A stretch of DNA of 64,000 nucleotides from Phanerochaete sordida (GCA_019973155.2 BPQB01000007.1:744001-808000); one strand, 5' to 3'; counted from the first letter of the stretch, positions 22,650 through 34,179 are shown. Notes: a model not told the origin generated them from the letters alone. Made by a program: numbers and translations.

Positions 22650-24712
22650 TCATCTCCCGGCCAGGGGCGACCTAACCGGCCGACTCTTCGCCCCAGCCCT
22701 CTTCTCCCGTACCCTCGCCCGCGACGAAGGTGTGAGGTCGATCGGGCCCCAGGGGATCGGGCTCGCGTGGAAGGACTCCACGCTGCTGCCCTCGCGGATT
22801 GGCGCGATCGTGTGTCGGAGGCGCGCCGGACGTGTCCAGCGCGCACTGCTGCCCTCAGGAAGCGACTGCGTGGCACGGAGGCCCGAGCCGAGGTTCACGC
22901 GCGGCGCGCCCTCGTCGGGGATGATGGGAAGGTCGGACTGGCGCGTGGTCGCGTTCAGGCTGAGCCAGGACGGCGGGGGCGGCGGCATCGTCGTCGACAT
23001 GAAGTCCCGCAGGAGCGGCGTGCTCTCGCCGGTCAGCGCGCGGGACGCCAGGGCTTGTGCGCGTGCGCGCATGTGTGAACGGTTGCGCTCATACTCCTCT
23101 TCCTCGTCGGTCGGGACCTCGTTCCCGTCCGGATCTAGCCGCGCTGTCTCGCTCCATTTAGCGTGCATAAGGTTCATCGAGAAGCGTACAACTTACGTCT
23201 GCGGCGCGCCGCACGAAGAGCGCTGACACTCGAGACAATGGGGACCGTGTACGACGACGAGGCCTGTTCCGGCTCATCGTCGATGCTATCCCAAACGACG
23301 ACCGGTCGCGGATCCGCCAGCACGGTGGATGGCCCAGCGTCCCGTGATGCCCGCGTCCTCCCAAGCATGTCAGCCCGACTTCGGGCGGAGTCAAGGCCCA
23401 CTAGTGGCGGCTGTGGCCGCCGTAAGCTGTCCATCATCCAACTGTATGGGTCGTCGTCGTCGTCCTCCAGGTCAGGCATGTACTCGTCATAGCGGGAGGC
23501 CGAGGCTCGTGAGAGCGCGCTCAGGTACAGCCCTCGCGGTACCGGGGTCTGCCCGACGTCAGGCTCTTGCAGCTCGTCGTGACTTGGAGTGGCCTCTAAA
23601 CCGAGCATGTCCGATGAATCGTCGAGTGCAGACCTCAACTCCGGGAGCCTCCTCATGGACGGCGCTAGTGGTAGCATGGGGTGGTTATCGTATCGGGAGC
23701 TTGTACGCGGGACAAGCGAAGAGCTGTTGTGCCTCGAGATGAGGCTGCTAACGGGGCGCCGATCTCGGAGGTTGTCGCGCCATAGAGCTGTACGATGTCG
23801 CATTTGCCAGGGACGGTCGGACGCAAATTCAGAGGGACGTGAGTCCGTCGCTGTAGGTCCCCGGGATTCGGCGGTGCTATCGCTAGATGATGGGTCGTCT
23901 GCCGTGCTGGCCGACGCTCTCCTGAAGTTGCGCGACGATTCGAGTAATCGTTCCCGCTGTCGGTTGAGAAGATTGACAGTATAAGACGACTCGCCGATTG
24001 TGTCGTTGATATGACCATTCCCAGATGCATCCTCAGGACTCCTCGCAGCAGCGGCTGCCCTTGCTTCGACCCGATGTCCAAGGCTCGTAGTGGGGTCGGA
24101 AGAGCTAGCCTCTCGTCCGTGCATGAGATGGGCCATGAGGAAGTTTCGGCGTACTTGAACCGGGTCACGCGAACGTGGGCCGAACAGCACTGTCGAGGGC
24201 GGGCGCGAGGACTCGCCGTCTGAAAGCGCGGGGTTGGGGACATCGCTCGGAACGCGCTCCGTTAACTCCATGAACCGTTGTCGAATGGTCTCTAGGGCCT
24301 GAGCGGAGCGTTGGGCCTGGTTGGCAACGTTACTGGGTCGGTCGAGCGAGGCGCGAGTGGGAGGCGCGGCTTCGCTTGCAGTCGTGTTGTTCACGGCGTT
24401 GTGCGCCGGTGCAAGCGGTGCGGGGGAAGTTGGCTGAGAGAGCACAATGGCAGAATGGTCAGGTCCCATGCGCGCCATAGGTCGGGATCGTGCTGGGTCA
24501 TTCGACATGGTATCGAGCCTCTCTTGCAGTCTATTGGTGAGAGCGGTGAGACGTTCGTAGGCGGCTTCAATGGCAGAAGAAACACGCTGGATGGACTCGC
24601 GGGAGGAGCTGAGTGTTTGGAGGAGCTCTTGCTCTGTAATCCGAGTACTTCTTGAATCGCTATTGAGAATCCGGCGAGAACGCTGTGAGGCGGCAGAACC
24701 AGGCAAGGTCAC
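22650..24712 (-). CDS. Large disordered protein with N-terminal coiled coil, unknown function
   Basis: Two exons: a 5' exon of about 506 codons and a second from about 23161 down to 22650, joined by a short intron with donor GTAAGT, giving about 670 residues. The N-terminus (ELLQTLSSSRESIQRVSSAI, YERLTALTNRLQERLD) predicts a coiled coil. The remainder is rich in Ser, Arg, Pro and Asp, with repeated SSSD and RASA-like segments and an acidic patch (PDLEDDDDDPYSWMMDSLRR). No enzymatic or membrane motif is visible. Codon use and length support a real gene; the family is not recognised. It converges with the peptidase gene, 250 bp apart, and lies on the same strand as UTP5. Confidence 0.7.
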
Positions 24713-25187
24713 CGAACTAGGAAGCGGGCGGGCGGGAGCAGTGGAAGTATTGCTACAAACTTGGCACAGACAAGACGCGAGGTCTTTGCCGGCGATGCGT
24801 CAGCACATTGAGACTCGGGAGTAGTAAGACCCTTCCTGACGTGGTTGTGCACTGAACAACGGTCTGCCCATGGGCCTTGAGGTGTGCCAATTGTGCAGCT
24901 CTGCCGCGGTCGCCCTAGTGACCTCGAGACAGTGCCGACAGAGAGAATCTGTCTACTGAGAGAGCCTGGCCGGTGCAAATAAAACCAGACCAGGCGGAGG
25001 AGAGAAAGCGAGCGTTGGGGAGGAGGATGAGGTCGGTGGTCAGGTATTGCCGTCACTGCGGGAATGTCTGGTCTGAGCCTATCCGCTTTGGGAGTCGAGG
25101 CGCATCAGCACGCAGACGCCAGCCAACTCGAGAGCTCGAAGACAAAACGATATGCCAAATTGCCACAGTAAATATGAATAAACGACC
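24713..25187. other. Intergenic, UTP5 3' end and promoter of the disordered-protein gene
   Basis: No supported gene; both neighbours read on the minus strand. Confidence 0.4.
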
Positions 25188-27681
25188 TCACTCGCTCTCG
25201 TCGTCCTCATCCTCGTCGGTGTACTCCTCCGCCTCGTCGTCGATGAGGCCGTTGATTCTCAGACCACCCTCTTCGTCGCTATCTTCCTCGTCCCCATCAT
25301 CTTCCTCGTCCTCCTCGTCATCATCCTCCTCATCGCTGTCCGTCTCGTCATCCTCGTCATCGCTTCCACCAAGCTCGACATCCTCCACGCTGCCAGCATC
25401 GTCGCCACTCTCGACTTCTACGTCTATGCCCTCTGCGTCCTCTTCCTCTTCGCTTTCGCCCTCGACATACTTCGCGGCCTTCTTGCGCTGCTTCTTCTTC
25501 CTGCCCTGCTCCTTCTGCGCCTGCGGCACGGTCAGGGGCGCGGGGGCGCTCGATGAGCGCATCTCGATTTGCGAGATGACCATGTCAAGGCGGCCGCTCA
25601 GCGACAGAAGGCTCTCTTGCAGAGCAAGGCGCGACGTGAGCGTCGCATGCAGGCCAGAAAGGCGTGCAACCAGGTCAGGCATCTGTAGGAAAGTCAGTCG
25701 CGAGCGTTCATCGCACAGAATGATACTCACAGTAAGGAGGTGGCCACCGTGAACAACCAGTACTGCCCGCACCCAGCGCACGAGACCAGCACCCCTCTGC
25801 GAGCCTGCGCCAGCACCTCCACCCTTGCCTCTGCCGACCCGCTTGCCCCTTCCTAGCCGCTCGACACAGGCAATCACCAGCGGTACCGCGAGCTGTGGCG
25901 GTAGCCGCTTGACGGTATTTTGGATCAGGTTTGCGTTCGAGTGCGCGAGACATGTCTCGAGGAGACCAGAATCGGAGGAATGCAGGGCTTGTATGAGCGT
26001 CCGCGTGAGCGACGCGGCAGGCACCGCCTGGATCGTCGCGCTCTCCTTCTGCGCTTTTGAAGGTCCGTCCTCGTCGTCCGAATCCCGTGGTGCAGCCGCT
26101 GCATCGCCAGCGAGGGCGGTTAGCCGTTGTCCCAGGCTCATCTCGGCGAGCTCAGCATCAAGTTCACCCTCAATCTCGCGGTGCGTGAGGTCGTCCATTG
26201 AGGCATCCTGGCCAAGTTCGTTACCGGAGCGAACAGTGATTGACGAAGACTCCGTGTAACGTGTCGTGGGGGCTCCCTGCTGACTGTCAGGCATGGAGGG
26301 CAGATAACGAATGTTGAACTCACAGTAGGACCATCAGCGTCCGAGACAAGCCCAGCACCGGCAGGAAGTGGCGCTATCGAAACATCCTGGACGAACTCTC
26401 CTGACGCATCAAGGTATTCCTGCGCAAGATATGTAGTGGAGACAACGTAGAATAATGGTATAGACTCACCACAACCTCGAATACTGGCCTCACACCTCCC
26501 GCAAGCCTGGCGACGCGAATCTTGCCATCTTCGTGACCGACGAAAGTGGCAGCAACCACGTCAGAACGCGTCTCGGCCTGCTTCTTGGTCGCAGATACGC
26601 TTATAGTCGATCTCGGCGAAAGCGTAGGAACTTTCGACTTCGCTTTTGAAGGCGTGGAAGGCAGCTCGAGGGGGAAGATAGCTACACGGCCAGACGCGGA
26701 TACTGCGAGGAGCGTATTTGAACCTGATGAGGAGGGTTGAGACGAAAGAGCAATTGTCCGTACGTCCGAGTCGAGCGGAATGGATGCAGCGACGCGACCC
26801 TCGGAATATGATGAGCCTTCCTGAGGAACATCCCACAAGTACACAAAGCGGTCTGCCTCTGCTGTTGACAGGAAGCGCAGCGAAGAGTCCCAGTGCAGGC
26901 TCTTTACCGGGGACGCATGACCAGTGAACGAGGCTGTCTTCGTTGGCTTCGAAGGTGCGTCAAGGGAAGAGTCCGACTGTGAGGTCATGGCAAGGAGGTG
27001 GACAGCATAGTTGGCCGCGAGCAGCTCGCTCGTGTCTTCGCTTTCCTGTGACGTGGATGGCCTGACCGTGATGCACGAATATGGTATCCGTTCCTCGCTC
27101 TTCCAGCTGCCGGCCAAGCTATTGTCGCGTAGACTCCACAAGCGCAGCACACCGTCTGCACCAGAAGTCCAGAGATGTGTGCACTCGCTGCTCTGATCTT
27201 CGGCTGCGGTGACAGACACGAGTGCGGCGGTGCTGGAGGAGTGCGATATTGTCTTGACCACCTTGCCGTGTGCGGGCGAGAAGAGGACGACAGAGCCGCT
27301 GTTCAGACCCAGGACAACACCGTGTGCTGGTGCCTTAGCAGCAGCGTCATCCTCGCCCTGATTCTTCCGCTTCCTCTTTCTCTTCGGGCCGTCCTCAGAT
27401 TGCGAAGTGTCGAATCGAGCCCAGCATAATGAGGACACCCGAGAATCGAACACATGTTCGGCGACAGACTGGCCGGTGGTCGTGTCGTACACGCGCAGGC
27501 GATGCTTGTCCACAGCAAGCGAGAGGAAGGCGAAGAGCTCTCCGCCGGGAGAGAAGGTCGAGAGCGAGTGGGTGGACGAGGCGTCCTCCACGGCGGGCTG
27601 GGAGATGCCAGAGGTGTTGGCCGGACGAGACTTTGGCGGCTTGTTGCGCGGCTTTTTGGATTTGGAAGGCGTGGAGGCCAT
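25188..27681 (-). CDS. UTP5: U3 snoRNP-associated WD-repeat protein UTP5/WDR43
   Basis: Nucleolar component of the t-UTP subcomplex of the small-subunit processome, acting in rRNA transcription and early processing. The N-terminus has a basic tail (SKSKKPRNKPPKSR), then WD repeats: STFSPGGELFAFLSLAVDK, LRVYDTTTGQSV, HLWTSGADGVLRLWSLRDNS, ASFTGHASPVKSLHWDSS, FVYLWDVPQ, TFVGHEDGKIRVARL. After two introns comes a Utp12 domain: SLTRTLIQALHSSDSGLLET, IQNTVKRLPPQLAVPLVIAC, WVRAVLVVHGGHLLT. A third, in-frame intron is removed before MPDLVARL. The C-terminus is a very acidic Asp/Glu tail, typical of nucleolar proteins. It is divergent from PHO85, with 362 bp between the starts. Confidence 0.9.
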
Positions 27682-28043
27682 TTTAGCGAGCTGGTGTGCC
27701 GCGGTGAGGATGAGAAGCGAGGGACGAGGGCAAAGCCAGGCGTGACATACCTCGACTCTCGAAGAGACCCTTGCTTGCTCGGGCGTCTGTCCAAATTTTA
27801 TGCCGTGCCGCATTTGGCTGCTCGGGCGCCTGTTTTGAGACTTGGACCGTTGGGCGCTCGACACCTCCGTTCGCCTTGTCCTGGACCGTCGCTCACACTC
27901 GGCCTCGCGCTCCCCACCGCGGTCTCTCCCTCTCCTCTTCCTCCTCTGCCACACACGTCCTTGACGCTTCTCCTTTCCCCTTAAAACGCGCCCTTTCTAT
28001 CCTTCAATACCCTAATTCCGAACCTTCAGTCTCAAGCGTCACG
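27682..28043. promoter_or_regulatory. Shared divergent promoter of UTP5 and PHO85
   Basis: 362 bp between the two start codons, with pyrimidine-rich tracts (27915-28000) on the PHO85 side. No specific operator is recognised. Confidence 0.45.
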
Positions 28044-29441
28044 ATGAACTACGTTCAGGTCAGTGGCGATGCACTCTGTGGCACCGACTCGTACTGATTC
28101 CGCGTACAGCTGGAGAAGCTTGGTATGGCGCACATTGCTTGTGTCAATTGGATGTATGCTAACGATGCGCAGGCGAGGGAACGTATGCTACTGTCTACAA
28201 GGTGCGCTGACTTGTCGCGCCACCTTCCGGACATCCGATTGACGTTCAGCATAGGGCCGCTCAAGGACGACCAACGAGATCGTAGCTCTCAAGGAGATTC
28301 ATCTCGATGCCGAGGAGGGCACGCCATCGACTGCCATCCGCGAGATCTCCCTTATGAAGGAGCTCAAGCACATCAACATTGTCCGCCTCTACGATGTCAT
28401 ACACACCGAGACCAAGCTCGTTCTTATCTTCGAGTATTGCGAACGCGATCTCAAGAAGTACATGGACGCGCACGGCGATCGAGGTGCCCTCGACCCCAAC
28501 ACCGTCCGGAGCTTCATGTACCAACTCCTGAAGGGTACCGCGTTCTGCCACGAGAACCGCGTGCTTCACCGCGACTTGAAGCCTCAGAACCTTCTCATCA
28601 ACCGGAAAGGAGAGTTAAAGCTGGGTGACTTCGGTCTGGCAAGAGCATTCGGTGTCCCCGTAAACACGTTTTCGAATGAGGTCAGTCGACATCTCCGCCA
28701 TGCCGTGTAACGCTAATTGTCATCCAGGTCGTCACTCTATGGTACCGAGCACCAGATGTTCTCCTTGGTTCTCGCACATACAGCACCTCCATCGACGTCT
28801 GGTCGTGCGGATGCATCTTCGCAGAGATGATCAGCGGCGTGCCCCTTTTCCGCGGACGGGACAACCAGGACCAGCTACTGCACATTATGCGCATTATCGG
28901 AACTCCTGAAGAACGCGTCATCCGCAAGATTATTCAGGAGGCTGTACGTTCATTCCCGGATCCATGTCGATTTGTGTCACTGACGTCCCCGCAGAAAGCC
29001 GACAACCAACAACCGCCTAAACAATACCCACGTTACCCTAAGATCCCCTTCTCGCAAGTCCTCCCGAAAGCGTCGCCTCAGGCCATCGACCTACTCGAAC
29101 GCCTCCTGCAGTTTGACCCTGCCAAGCGCATTTCCGCCGCCGAGGCGCTCCAGCACCCGTATTTCACCTCTGGCCAGCCGCCGTATCCTATGCCCGCTGC
29201 AGGCGCTATGGCGCCGCCGGCCTTCAACTACCCGCACCCGCAGCAGCATGCCCAGCCACAACCGCAGCAGCATGATTTGCAGGCTCAGGCCCAGGCCCAG
29301 GCGCACGCTGCGTACATGGCACAGCAGGGCATGCCGCCGCAAATGTACCCCGCGCAGGCTCAGCAGCCGCAAGCCATGGCCATTCCACAGCAACATCAGT
29401 TTATGCCTCAGTATCCCCAGCAGTACGCTGGCGGCCGGTAA
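28044..29441 (+). CDS. PHO85: Cyclin-dependent kinase PHO85-type (CDK5-like)
   Basis: CDK that by family pairs with Pcl cyclins in phosphate, glycogen and cell-cycle control. The 5' end is cut into tiny exons: MNYVQ (15 nt), LEKLG (13 nt) and EGTYATVYK (about 29 nt). Then come [20 protein letters not shown] with the PSTAIRE helix, [95 protein letters not shown] and [17 protein letters not shown]. All catalytic residues are present. The C-terminal tail of about 95 residues is rich in Gln, Pro, Ala and Met ([16 protein letters not shown]), much longer than in yeast Pho85. Confidence 0.92.
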
Positions 29442-30120
29442 TGGATGGATCGGGTAGTAATCGGGTTGAGGCCGGAGTTGTTTAATCCTTCATGTCTCTT
29501 TTTTGAACGTTTCTCCCTCTCTTTCTCTCCTAGATCTCCATCGCATTGTAGTCCACCTGTAATCTGTACGCCTGTAGTGATCGTAGGTCTCCTTTTCGTA
29601 CTCAGGAATCATGAACCGAAACATGTACTATGTTCACGCCCCGTCATGTATCAAGTCACAACACAAATTGACCATCTCGGTTATTTTCGTGAACCTGGTA
29701 GCGTGGCGAGCCATCGACTGGCTTTGTTAATTGGGCTCGTAGCTGTCTCAATGGAGAACCGTCATATGCCCCGCAGACAGACTTCCGGCCTGATGCACGA
29801 TAGGGAGCTTCTGAATCCACCGCGAGTACTAGGAAAGATACAACATTGCGACTATCGCGTCCACAGTACTACAAAAGACCGCACTCAAAGCAGAAAGATG
29901 TGCGGGTGCGTGTACACTACTCATATCTATGTACTACATAATGTCCGTCAGAGGAGGCCACTACATCGTGAGCAGGCATCAAAGAAGTCCAATCATTCCG
30001 GGTATCGTGAACGTATATGGTGCTCATATCGTAGGTATCTGGATTTACGAAGGGATGGAGTGTTCAGCAGCGACATAAACACCGGCCTAGATGCGGAGCG
30101 GAATAGTATGCGAACATCTT
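29442..30120. other. Convergent intergenic region, no supported gene
   Basis: Between the PHO85 stop and the stop of the surface protein. It begins with T-rich sequence after the PHO85 stop, consistent with a 3' UTR. A long plus-strand frame through it has no recognisable features and is taken as chance. Confidence 0.5.
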
Positions 30121-31841
30121 TTACCTCAGCTGGGCTCTCGCTGCGGAAGGAGGGAAGGCGGCCGGAAGAAACCTCCCTGCGTCCGGCTGTCCTGGTGCGC
30201 ATAGCAGATGTCCCGCCTGAGCGGCCGCGACGAGTGCCGCAGGGGAGAGCACACCGCGCGGGGCGTTCTCATGGGAGGTCGAAGACTGCTCGGGGGTAGG
30301 CATTTCGGGCACCGTCGAGAGTGGCCGCCTCTCCTCCATATGGTCGTAGGGCTCTGGCGTGCGAGACGCGTACGGATGCCTGATTCGCGTGCTAGCCTCG
30401 GCTTGAGGCGCGTATCTGGAGGCGTTGTAGAGCTCGTCTTCACTGGAAAGAGAGGGAAAAGGAAAGGCGGGAGGGGTTGTGTGGGTGCTGGAGGCGGCAC
30501 TGGAATGCGACGCCGGATCCGAGAGTGCGGAGCCGGTAGAGGAGATCGCAGAGCTGATGGTGAGGCCTCTTGACCGGCCTACTGTGTCGGTTGCGTTCCT
30601 CGAGTGTCCGAGGAGGCCACTGCTATACGATGTGTCGTGACCATGAGCGGAGTGCCCGTGGCTTCCCTCGCCATGCCGCAGCACCCATGCGTCGCTTGTC
30701 CACCCGCTGGATGCTGGGTCCTCATTGATCCCCGGAGCTGGGCGCTGGTACCTGGATCGATGCTGGAGCCTCCAGTACACAAATAGGCCAGCGAGGAGCA
30801 ATAGTAGGATTACGCCGCCAGGTATCGCAGATGCGAGAACGATTGTTCGAGTCCTGTCGGACATGGCGGGAGGATGGGAAGAGGAGCCGGCAGCTAGCGA
30901 AGGAGGCCCGCTTGCAGCGGAAGCAACAGTCGATGGTATGATGCTGAGCGCAGAGGAAGAAATGCTCGACGATGGCACTGTAGAAAGCGAAGACGAGGCC
31001 TCCAGAGGTGCGGACGGTGAAGATGAAGCCAAAAAGGATGAGTTCGTGTTAACGTCCGATGTGAGCGTCTCAGTTGGCGTATTCGAGGGATCGGAAGCAA
31101 GGGAGGCCTGTACTAGCTGCGTGCTCTCAAACGAGAAAACGCGGGGAGATAATGCTCGAGAACTCGAAGGGAGGTTCGTCGTAGGCGATGCAAGCATCGA
31201 CGCATCGCCTTCTCGTCTATCATCCGGTCAGCAACAGATGCAACCGAATAGGCCAACTGAAACGCACGTATATATGAAGTAATCCAACAGGACGACACTC
31301 TGAGTGCCACCCAGTCGGCCATTCTGCAGCACAAATGTATGTGGGCCTGCAGCAATCGAGTCGTTTGCATAGACCAATACGCTGTGGTCGAAGGCTGTGG
31401 TCATTGAGGAAAGCGGACCGAACGATCCTACGCTCTCTCCATCAATGAAGAACGCCATTTCCGATGGCTCAGATATGACGCAGTAAACGAAGATTCCGGT
31501 TCCTATGCCAGCCCGGAAAACTCAGCATCGGACTATGGTTTTCTACGGTAAATATCATGCTTACCGTCGAAGTGCACGGTAGCCAGAGGTAGATCACCGT
31601 CACCGGTTCCTGGTTCGTAGATAGACCTGTGCCACGTGCTATTGTGTGCTCGCGCTGCATCCAGTGATGCAGCGCAGCCGCTGCAGGCTATAGTGTCATC
31701 CCAGGAGTTCGCAGGAGTGTACTGGATCAGGGAAGTCAGTGAGTCGTCTATAGTCACGTTGACCAATGCATCCGATACGACAAAATTGTATATGAAGGAG
31801 AGCAGTATCAAAAGGAGTGATCGTAGTTGGGCAGATGACAT
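30121..31841 (-). CDS. Single-pass cell-surface membrane protein
   Basis: Signal peptide (LRSLLLILLSFIYNFVVSDA), then an extracellular part: LVNVTIDDSLTSLIQYTP, WDDTIACSGCAASLDAARAH, PLATVHFDG, and after an intron GIFVYCVISEPSEMAFFIDG and AGPHTFVLQNGRLGGTQSVV. This resembles the beta-sandwich ectodomain found in many Agaricomycete surface proteins. A Ser/Thr-rich stalk follows, then a transmembrane helix (IVLASAIPGGVILLLLLAGL) and a juxtamembrane basic patch (RLQHRSRYQR). The cytoplasmic tail of roughly 190 residues is Ser/Pro-rich. Three exons. The architecture suggests a wall-stress sensor or adhesion role, but that is inference; no named family is assigned. Confidence 0.75.
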
Positions 31842-32400
31842 AGGATGACGAAAGAATCAATGGACGAAAAAGCGAAGAATATGAGGAGAGAGAAGGCGGA
31901 ACGGAGGGGTGGGGTCAATCCATGGGCACGGACCGTGGGGCAGCACGCACTCACATATACGACAGATTCGCCGAATCAGGTGGCGATGTTGAATATGTCA
32001 ACATCGAGCAAAACATGTATGATAGGAAACGGGTCGCTGAGCAACGACGACAGCTGGGCGACTTGCGGAATGCAATGCTTGGTGACGGCAGTGGGCCGAA
32101 CGCTGATGGTCAGGTCCAGTCAGCTCTTCGCATACCCAAAGAGACGTCCGGTGAGATGTTGCTGCCTCTCGATGACATGACACGACATACCAAGGCTTTG
32201 CTTCACAAGGTTCAGCTGAACAAGCTCGGGTCCCTGGGAAACTACGCATACGGTTGCATCAAGCACGGACGATAGACGGCTGCTGATCATCGTTTCAACG
32301 ACACATATGTCCGTGGTACAGCGCGGTGGTCGCTTGTGGAAGCAAGCTATAGACAACTTAGAGTGAGCAAGAAGAAGAAAACAGAGAGCGTCGTTCGAAC
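31842..32400. other. Intergenic, between the surface-protein start and the transposon
   Basis: Upstream region of the surface-protein gene. Plus-strand frames here are unrecognised. Confidence 0.4.
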
Positions 32401-32408
32401 GTCGGAAG
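32401..32408. repeat. Target-site duplication, left copy (8 bp)
   Basis: GTCGGAAG, identical to 33779-33786 and immediately outside the left terminal repeat. It fits the hAT target consensus nTnnnnAn. Confidence 0.85.
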
Positions 32409-33778
32409 TAAGGCTCCAACCGTTTAGTTTACGTGTACATTCTCTGGGATAAACACACGGAAACGGTTGTAAACGTGTAAAAACAGTTTATGTACAGTAA
32501 ACACACGGATTTCCCCTACATGTCGATCTGAACCTCGGACAGGCTCACTGAGTGACCCGGTAAAGTCTTCGGTGAATGCTCAATCAGTATCCTGGCTAGC
32601 GATAGGGCCGTTTGTCGTGTAGATGTTGTTGTAAGCGGTCTTAATCAGCTGCCGGGCTAAGATCTACTGTAGCACCTGCGGCGGCAGACAGCAGCAAGCC
32701 GCGCCTCTGCAGTACCCCCTAAGCTCGACTGCTTGTCTGTACAGAAGCTCTTGCAACGCGGCTGTTTTAGAGTCGGCGAAATGTTGCAGGCATGCCGACC
32801 GCAGAAATTACGGTCAAGGTCGTAGCACGCATGGCGCAATCTTGAGAATGTGTGCCTAGCCACAGACACATCCAAAGCGCCGTGTATGTTGACTGGGATC
32901 AATACTCGCCGAGAAATGCGCTACCGATGCCGCCGCTGTATGCCATGAATCTAGGTACAAGGTATCACGCCCTAAACTCGAATATAGTCAACGTCCAACA
33001 TACCTGTCGGTCAGCTCGCCCTCGATGTCGCTGGCCCTTGGCCAAGCACACGCCCAAGGTTCGCGGAGCAAAGATTGAGAAGTCGTGTGTAACCTGCAGC
33101 GCCGTCGGCCAGATGCGCTGAATACCATGTACGCGACCACTTGGGGTAAGCTCTCGAAGGACACCGCGGCGGACGGCGCGCACGGCTCACCTCGTAGATG
33201 TGGGCCAAATATTGGCCTATGCGAGGCTTGGGGGCACACTCAGCGCTCGCGCGGCGCGTCGCGGTCGCTGCCACGAGAGCGTGCGTGACGCACCGCACCC
33301 TGGGTGCAGAGTACCACTACCTGACTGGAAATTGTGTCAGCAACGACTCGTTGTACGCCTGATATGACGCTCGCCTCGCCATTTCCAGCACTTTCGCAAA
33401 TTTCGTGAGCTCCCAAGAACTTATCTTCGGTAGACATATAGAGAGCCTCGCACTCACATATGGTGGGGCTCGTCAAGGCGCGCTTCATGCACCGCGCCCT
33501 CAAAACTTGCGTAGGCGCCTACGTCCGAGCTCAGGCTGAAGAGGCGGAGAACAGTCTGCAGATAGCACAAATCCAGTCTCTTTCATTTCTGTGCGAACCT
33601 GCCTGTTCCGTGGGTCGATTCTGCGAGAGAAACAGAGCTGAAGTAGTCGAGTAGAAACTGTTTGTTTACCGTGTCAAAACGTTTGCCTCCTGTTTACCAG
33701 GTCTCGAGTACACACACGTAAACGTAAACGGCATTAAACGTTTATACACAGTAAATAAACAAAACGGTTGGAGCCTTA
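32409..33778. mobile_element. Non-autonomous hAT-like DNA transposon, 1,370 bp
   Basis: The ends are inverted repeats: 17 bp perfect (TAAGGCTCCAACCGTTT), 23 bp if one mismatch is allowed. Both sides are flanked by an 8-bp direct repeat. Inside each end the hexamer GTAAAC/GTTTAC recurs (three copies on the left, four on the right), the subterminal motif arrangement that hAT transposases bind. No transposase-like frame is present, so it must depend on an element elsewhere. Intact ends and a perfect duplication indicate a fairly recent insertion. The hAT assignment rests on duplication length and consensus plus end structure, not on a protein match. Confidence 0.8.
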
Positions 33779-33786
33779 GTCGGAAG
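33779..33786. repeat. Target-site duplication, right copy (8 bp)
   Basis: GTCGGAAG, identical to the left copy at 32401-32408. Confidence 0.85.
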
Positions 33787-33827
33787 TTGCTTAGCAAACA
33801 ACGCGGGGCTCCGCAGATGAGACGGCG

Positions 33828-33833
33828 AAAAAA
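33828..33833 (-). terminator. RNA polymerase III terminator of tRNA-Lys
   Basis: Run of six T on the minus strand, seven bases past the tRNA 3' end. Confidence 0.7.
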
Positions 33834-33840
33834 GACACTA

Positions 33841-33946
33841 GCCCACCGCGAGGGTCGAACTCGCAGCCTTCAGATGCACTCGGATTACGTGCTTATAGCC
33901 CGCGCTCGTAAGAGTCTGACGCTCTATCCGATTGAGCTAGGCGGGC
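33841..33946 (-). tRNA. tRNA-Lys (anticodon CTT) with 33-nt intron
   Basis: Acceptor arms GCCCGCC/GGTGGGC, D arm GCTC/GAGC, anticodon stem TCAGA/TCTGA and T arm GCGAG-TTCGACC-CTCGC all pair. The loop reads CTCTTA with anticodon CTT. A 33-nt intron (33876-33908) sits in the canonical place, after the base 3' of the anticodon. The transposon ends about 60 bp beyond the 3' end. Confidence 0.95.
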
Positions 33947-34179
33947 TTGACGTTGAGAAATTTATACGCCCTATAATCGGAGCGTCGGAGACGACCGGCG
34001 GAGAGCAAACTTTGATCAAACCTTATTTTCTGGTCGTCCACGAACATTACCCGTTGAAGGCAGCAGCGACCGACGCCTCCTCAAGTCTCCGGCAAGGTTC
34101 GTCCCCACTTCCCCATACGCACCCAGAACTTGCCTTAACCCGTTTCCCTGCTCTAGTCAACCCGTAAACCCTCGACAAA

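Noticed and set aside
29445..30299. Plus-strand frame of 284 codons downstream of PHO85.
   Set aside because: It starts four bases after the PHO85 stop, lies in a probable 3' UTR and runs antisense into the surface-protein exon; composition is not protein-like.
31922..32275. Plus-strand frame of 117 codons left of the transposon.
   Set aside because: No homology, no splice continuation and no conserved motif; it overlaps the upstream side of the surface-protein gene.
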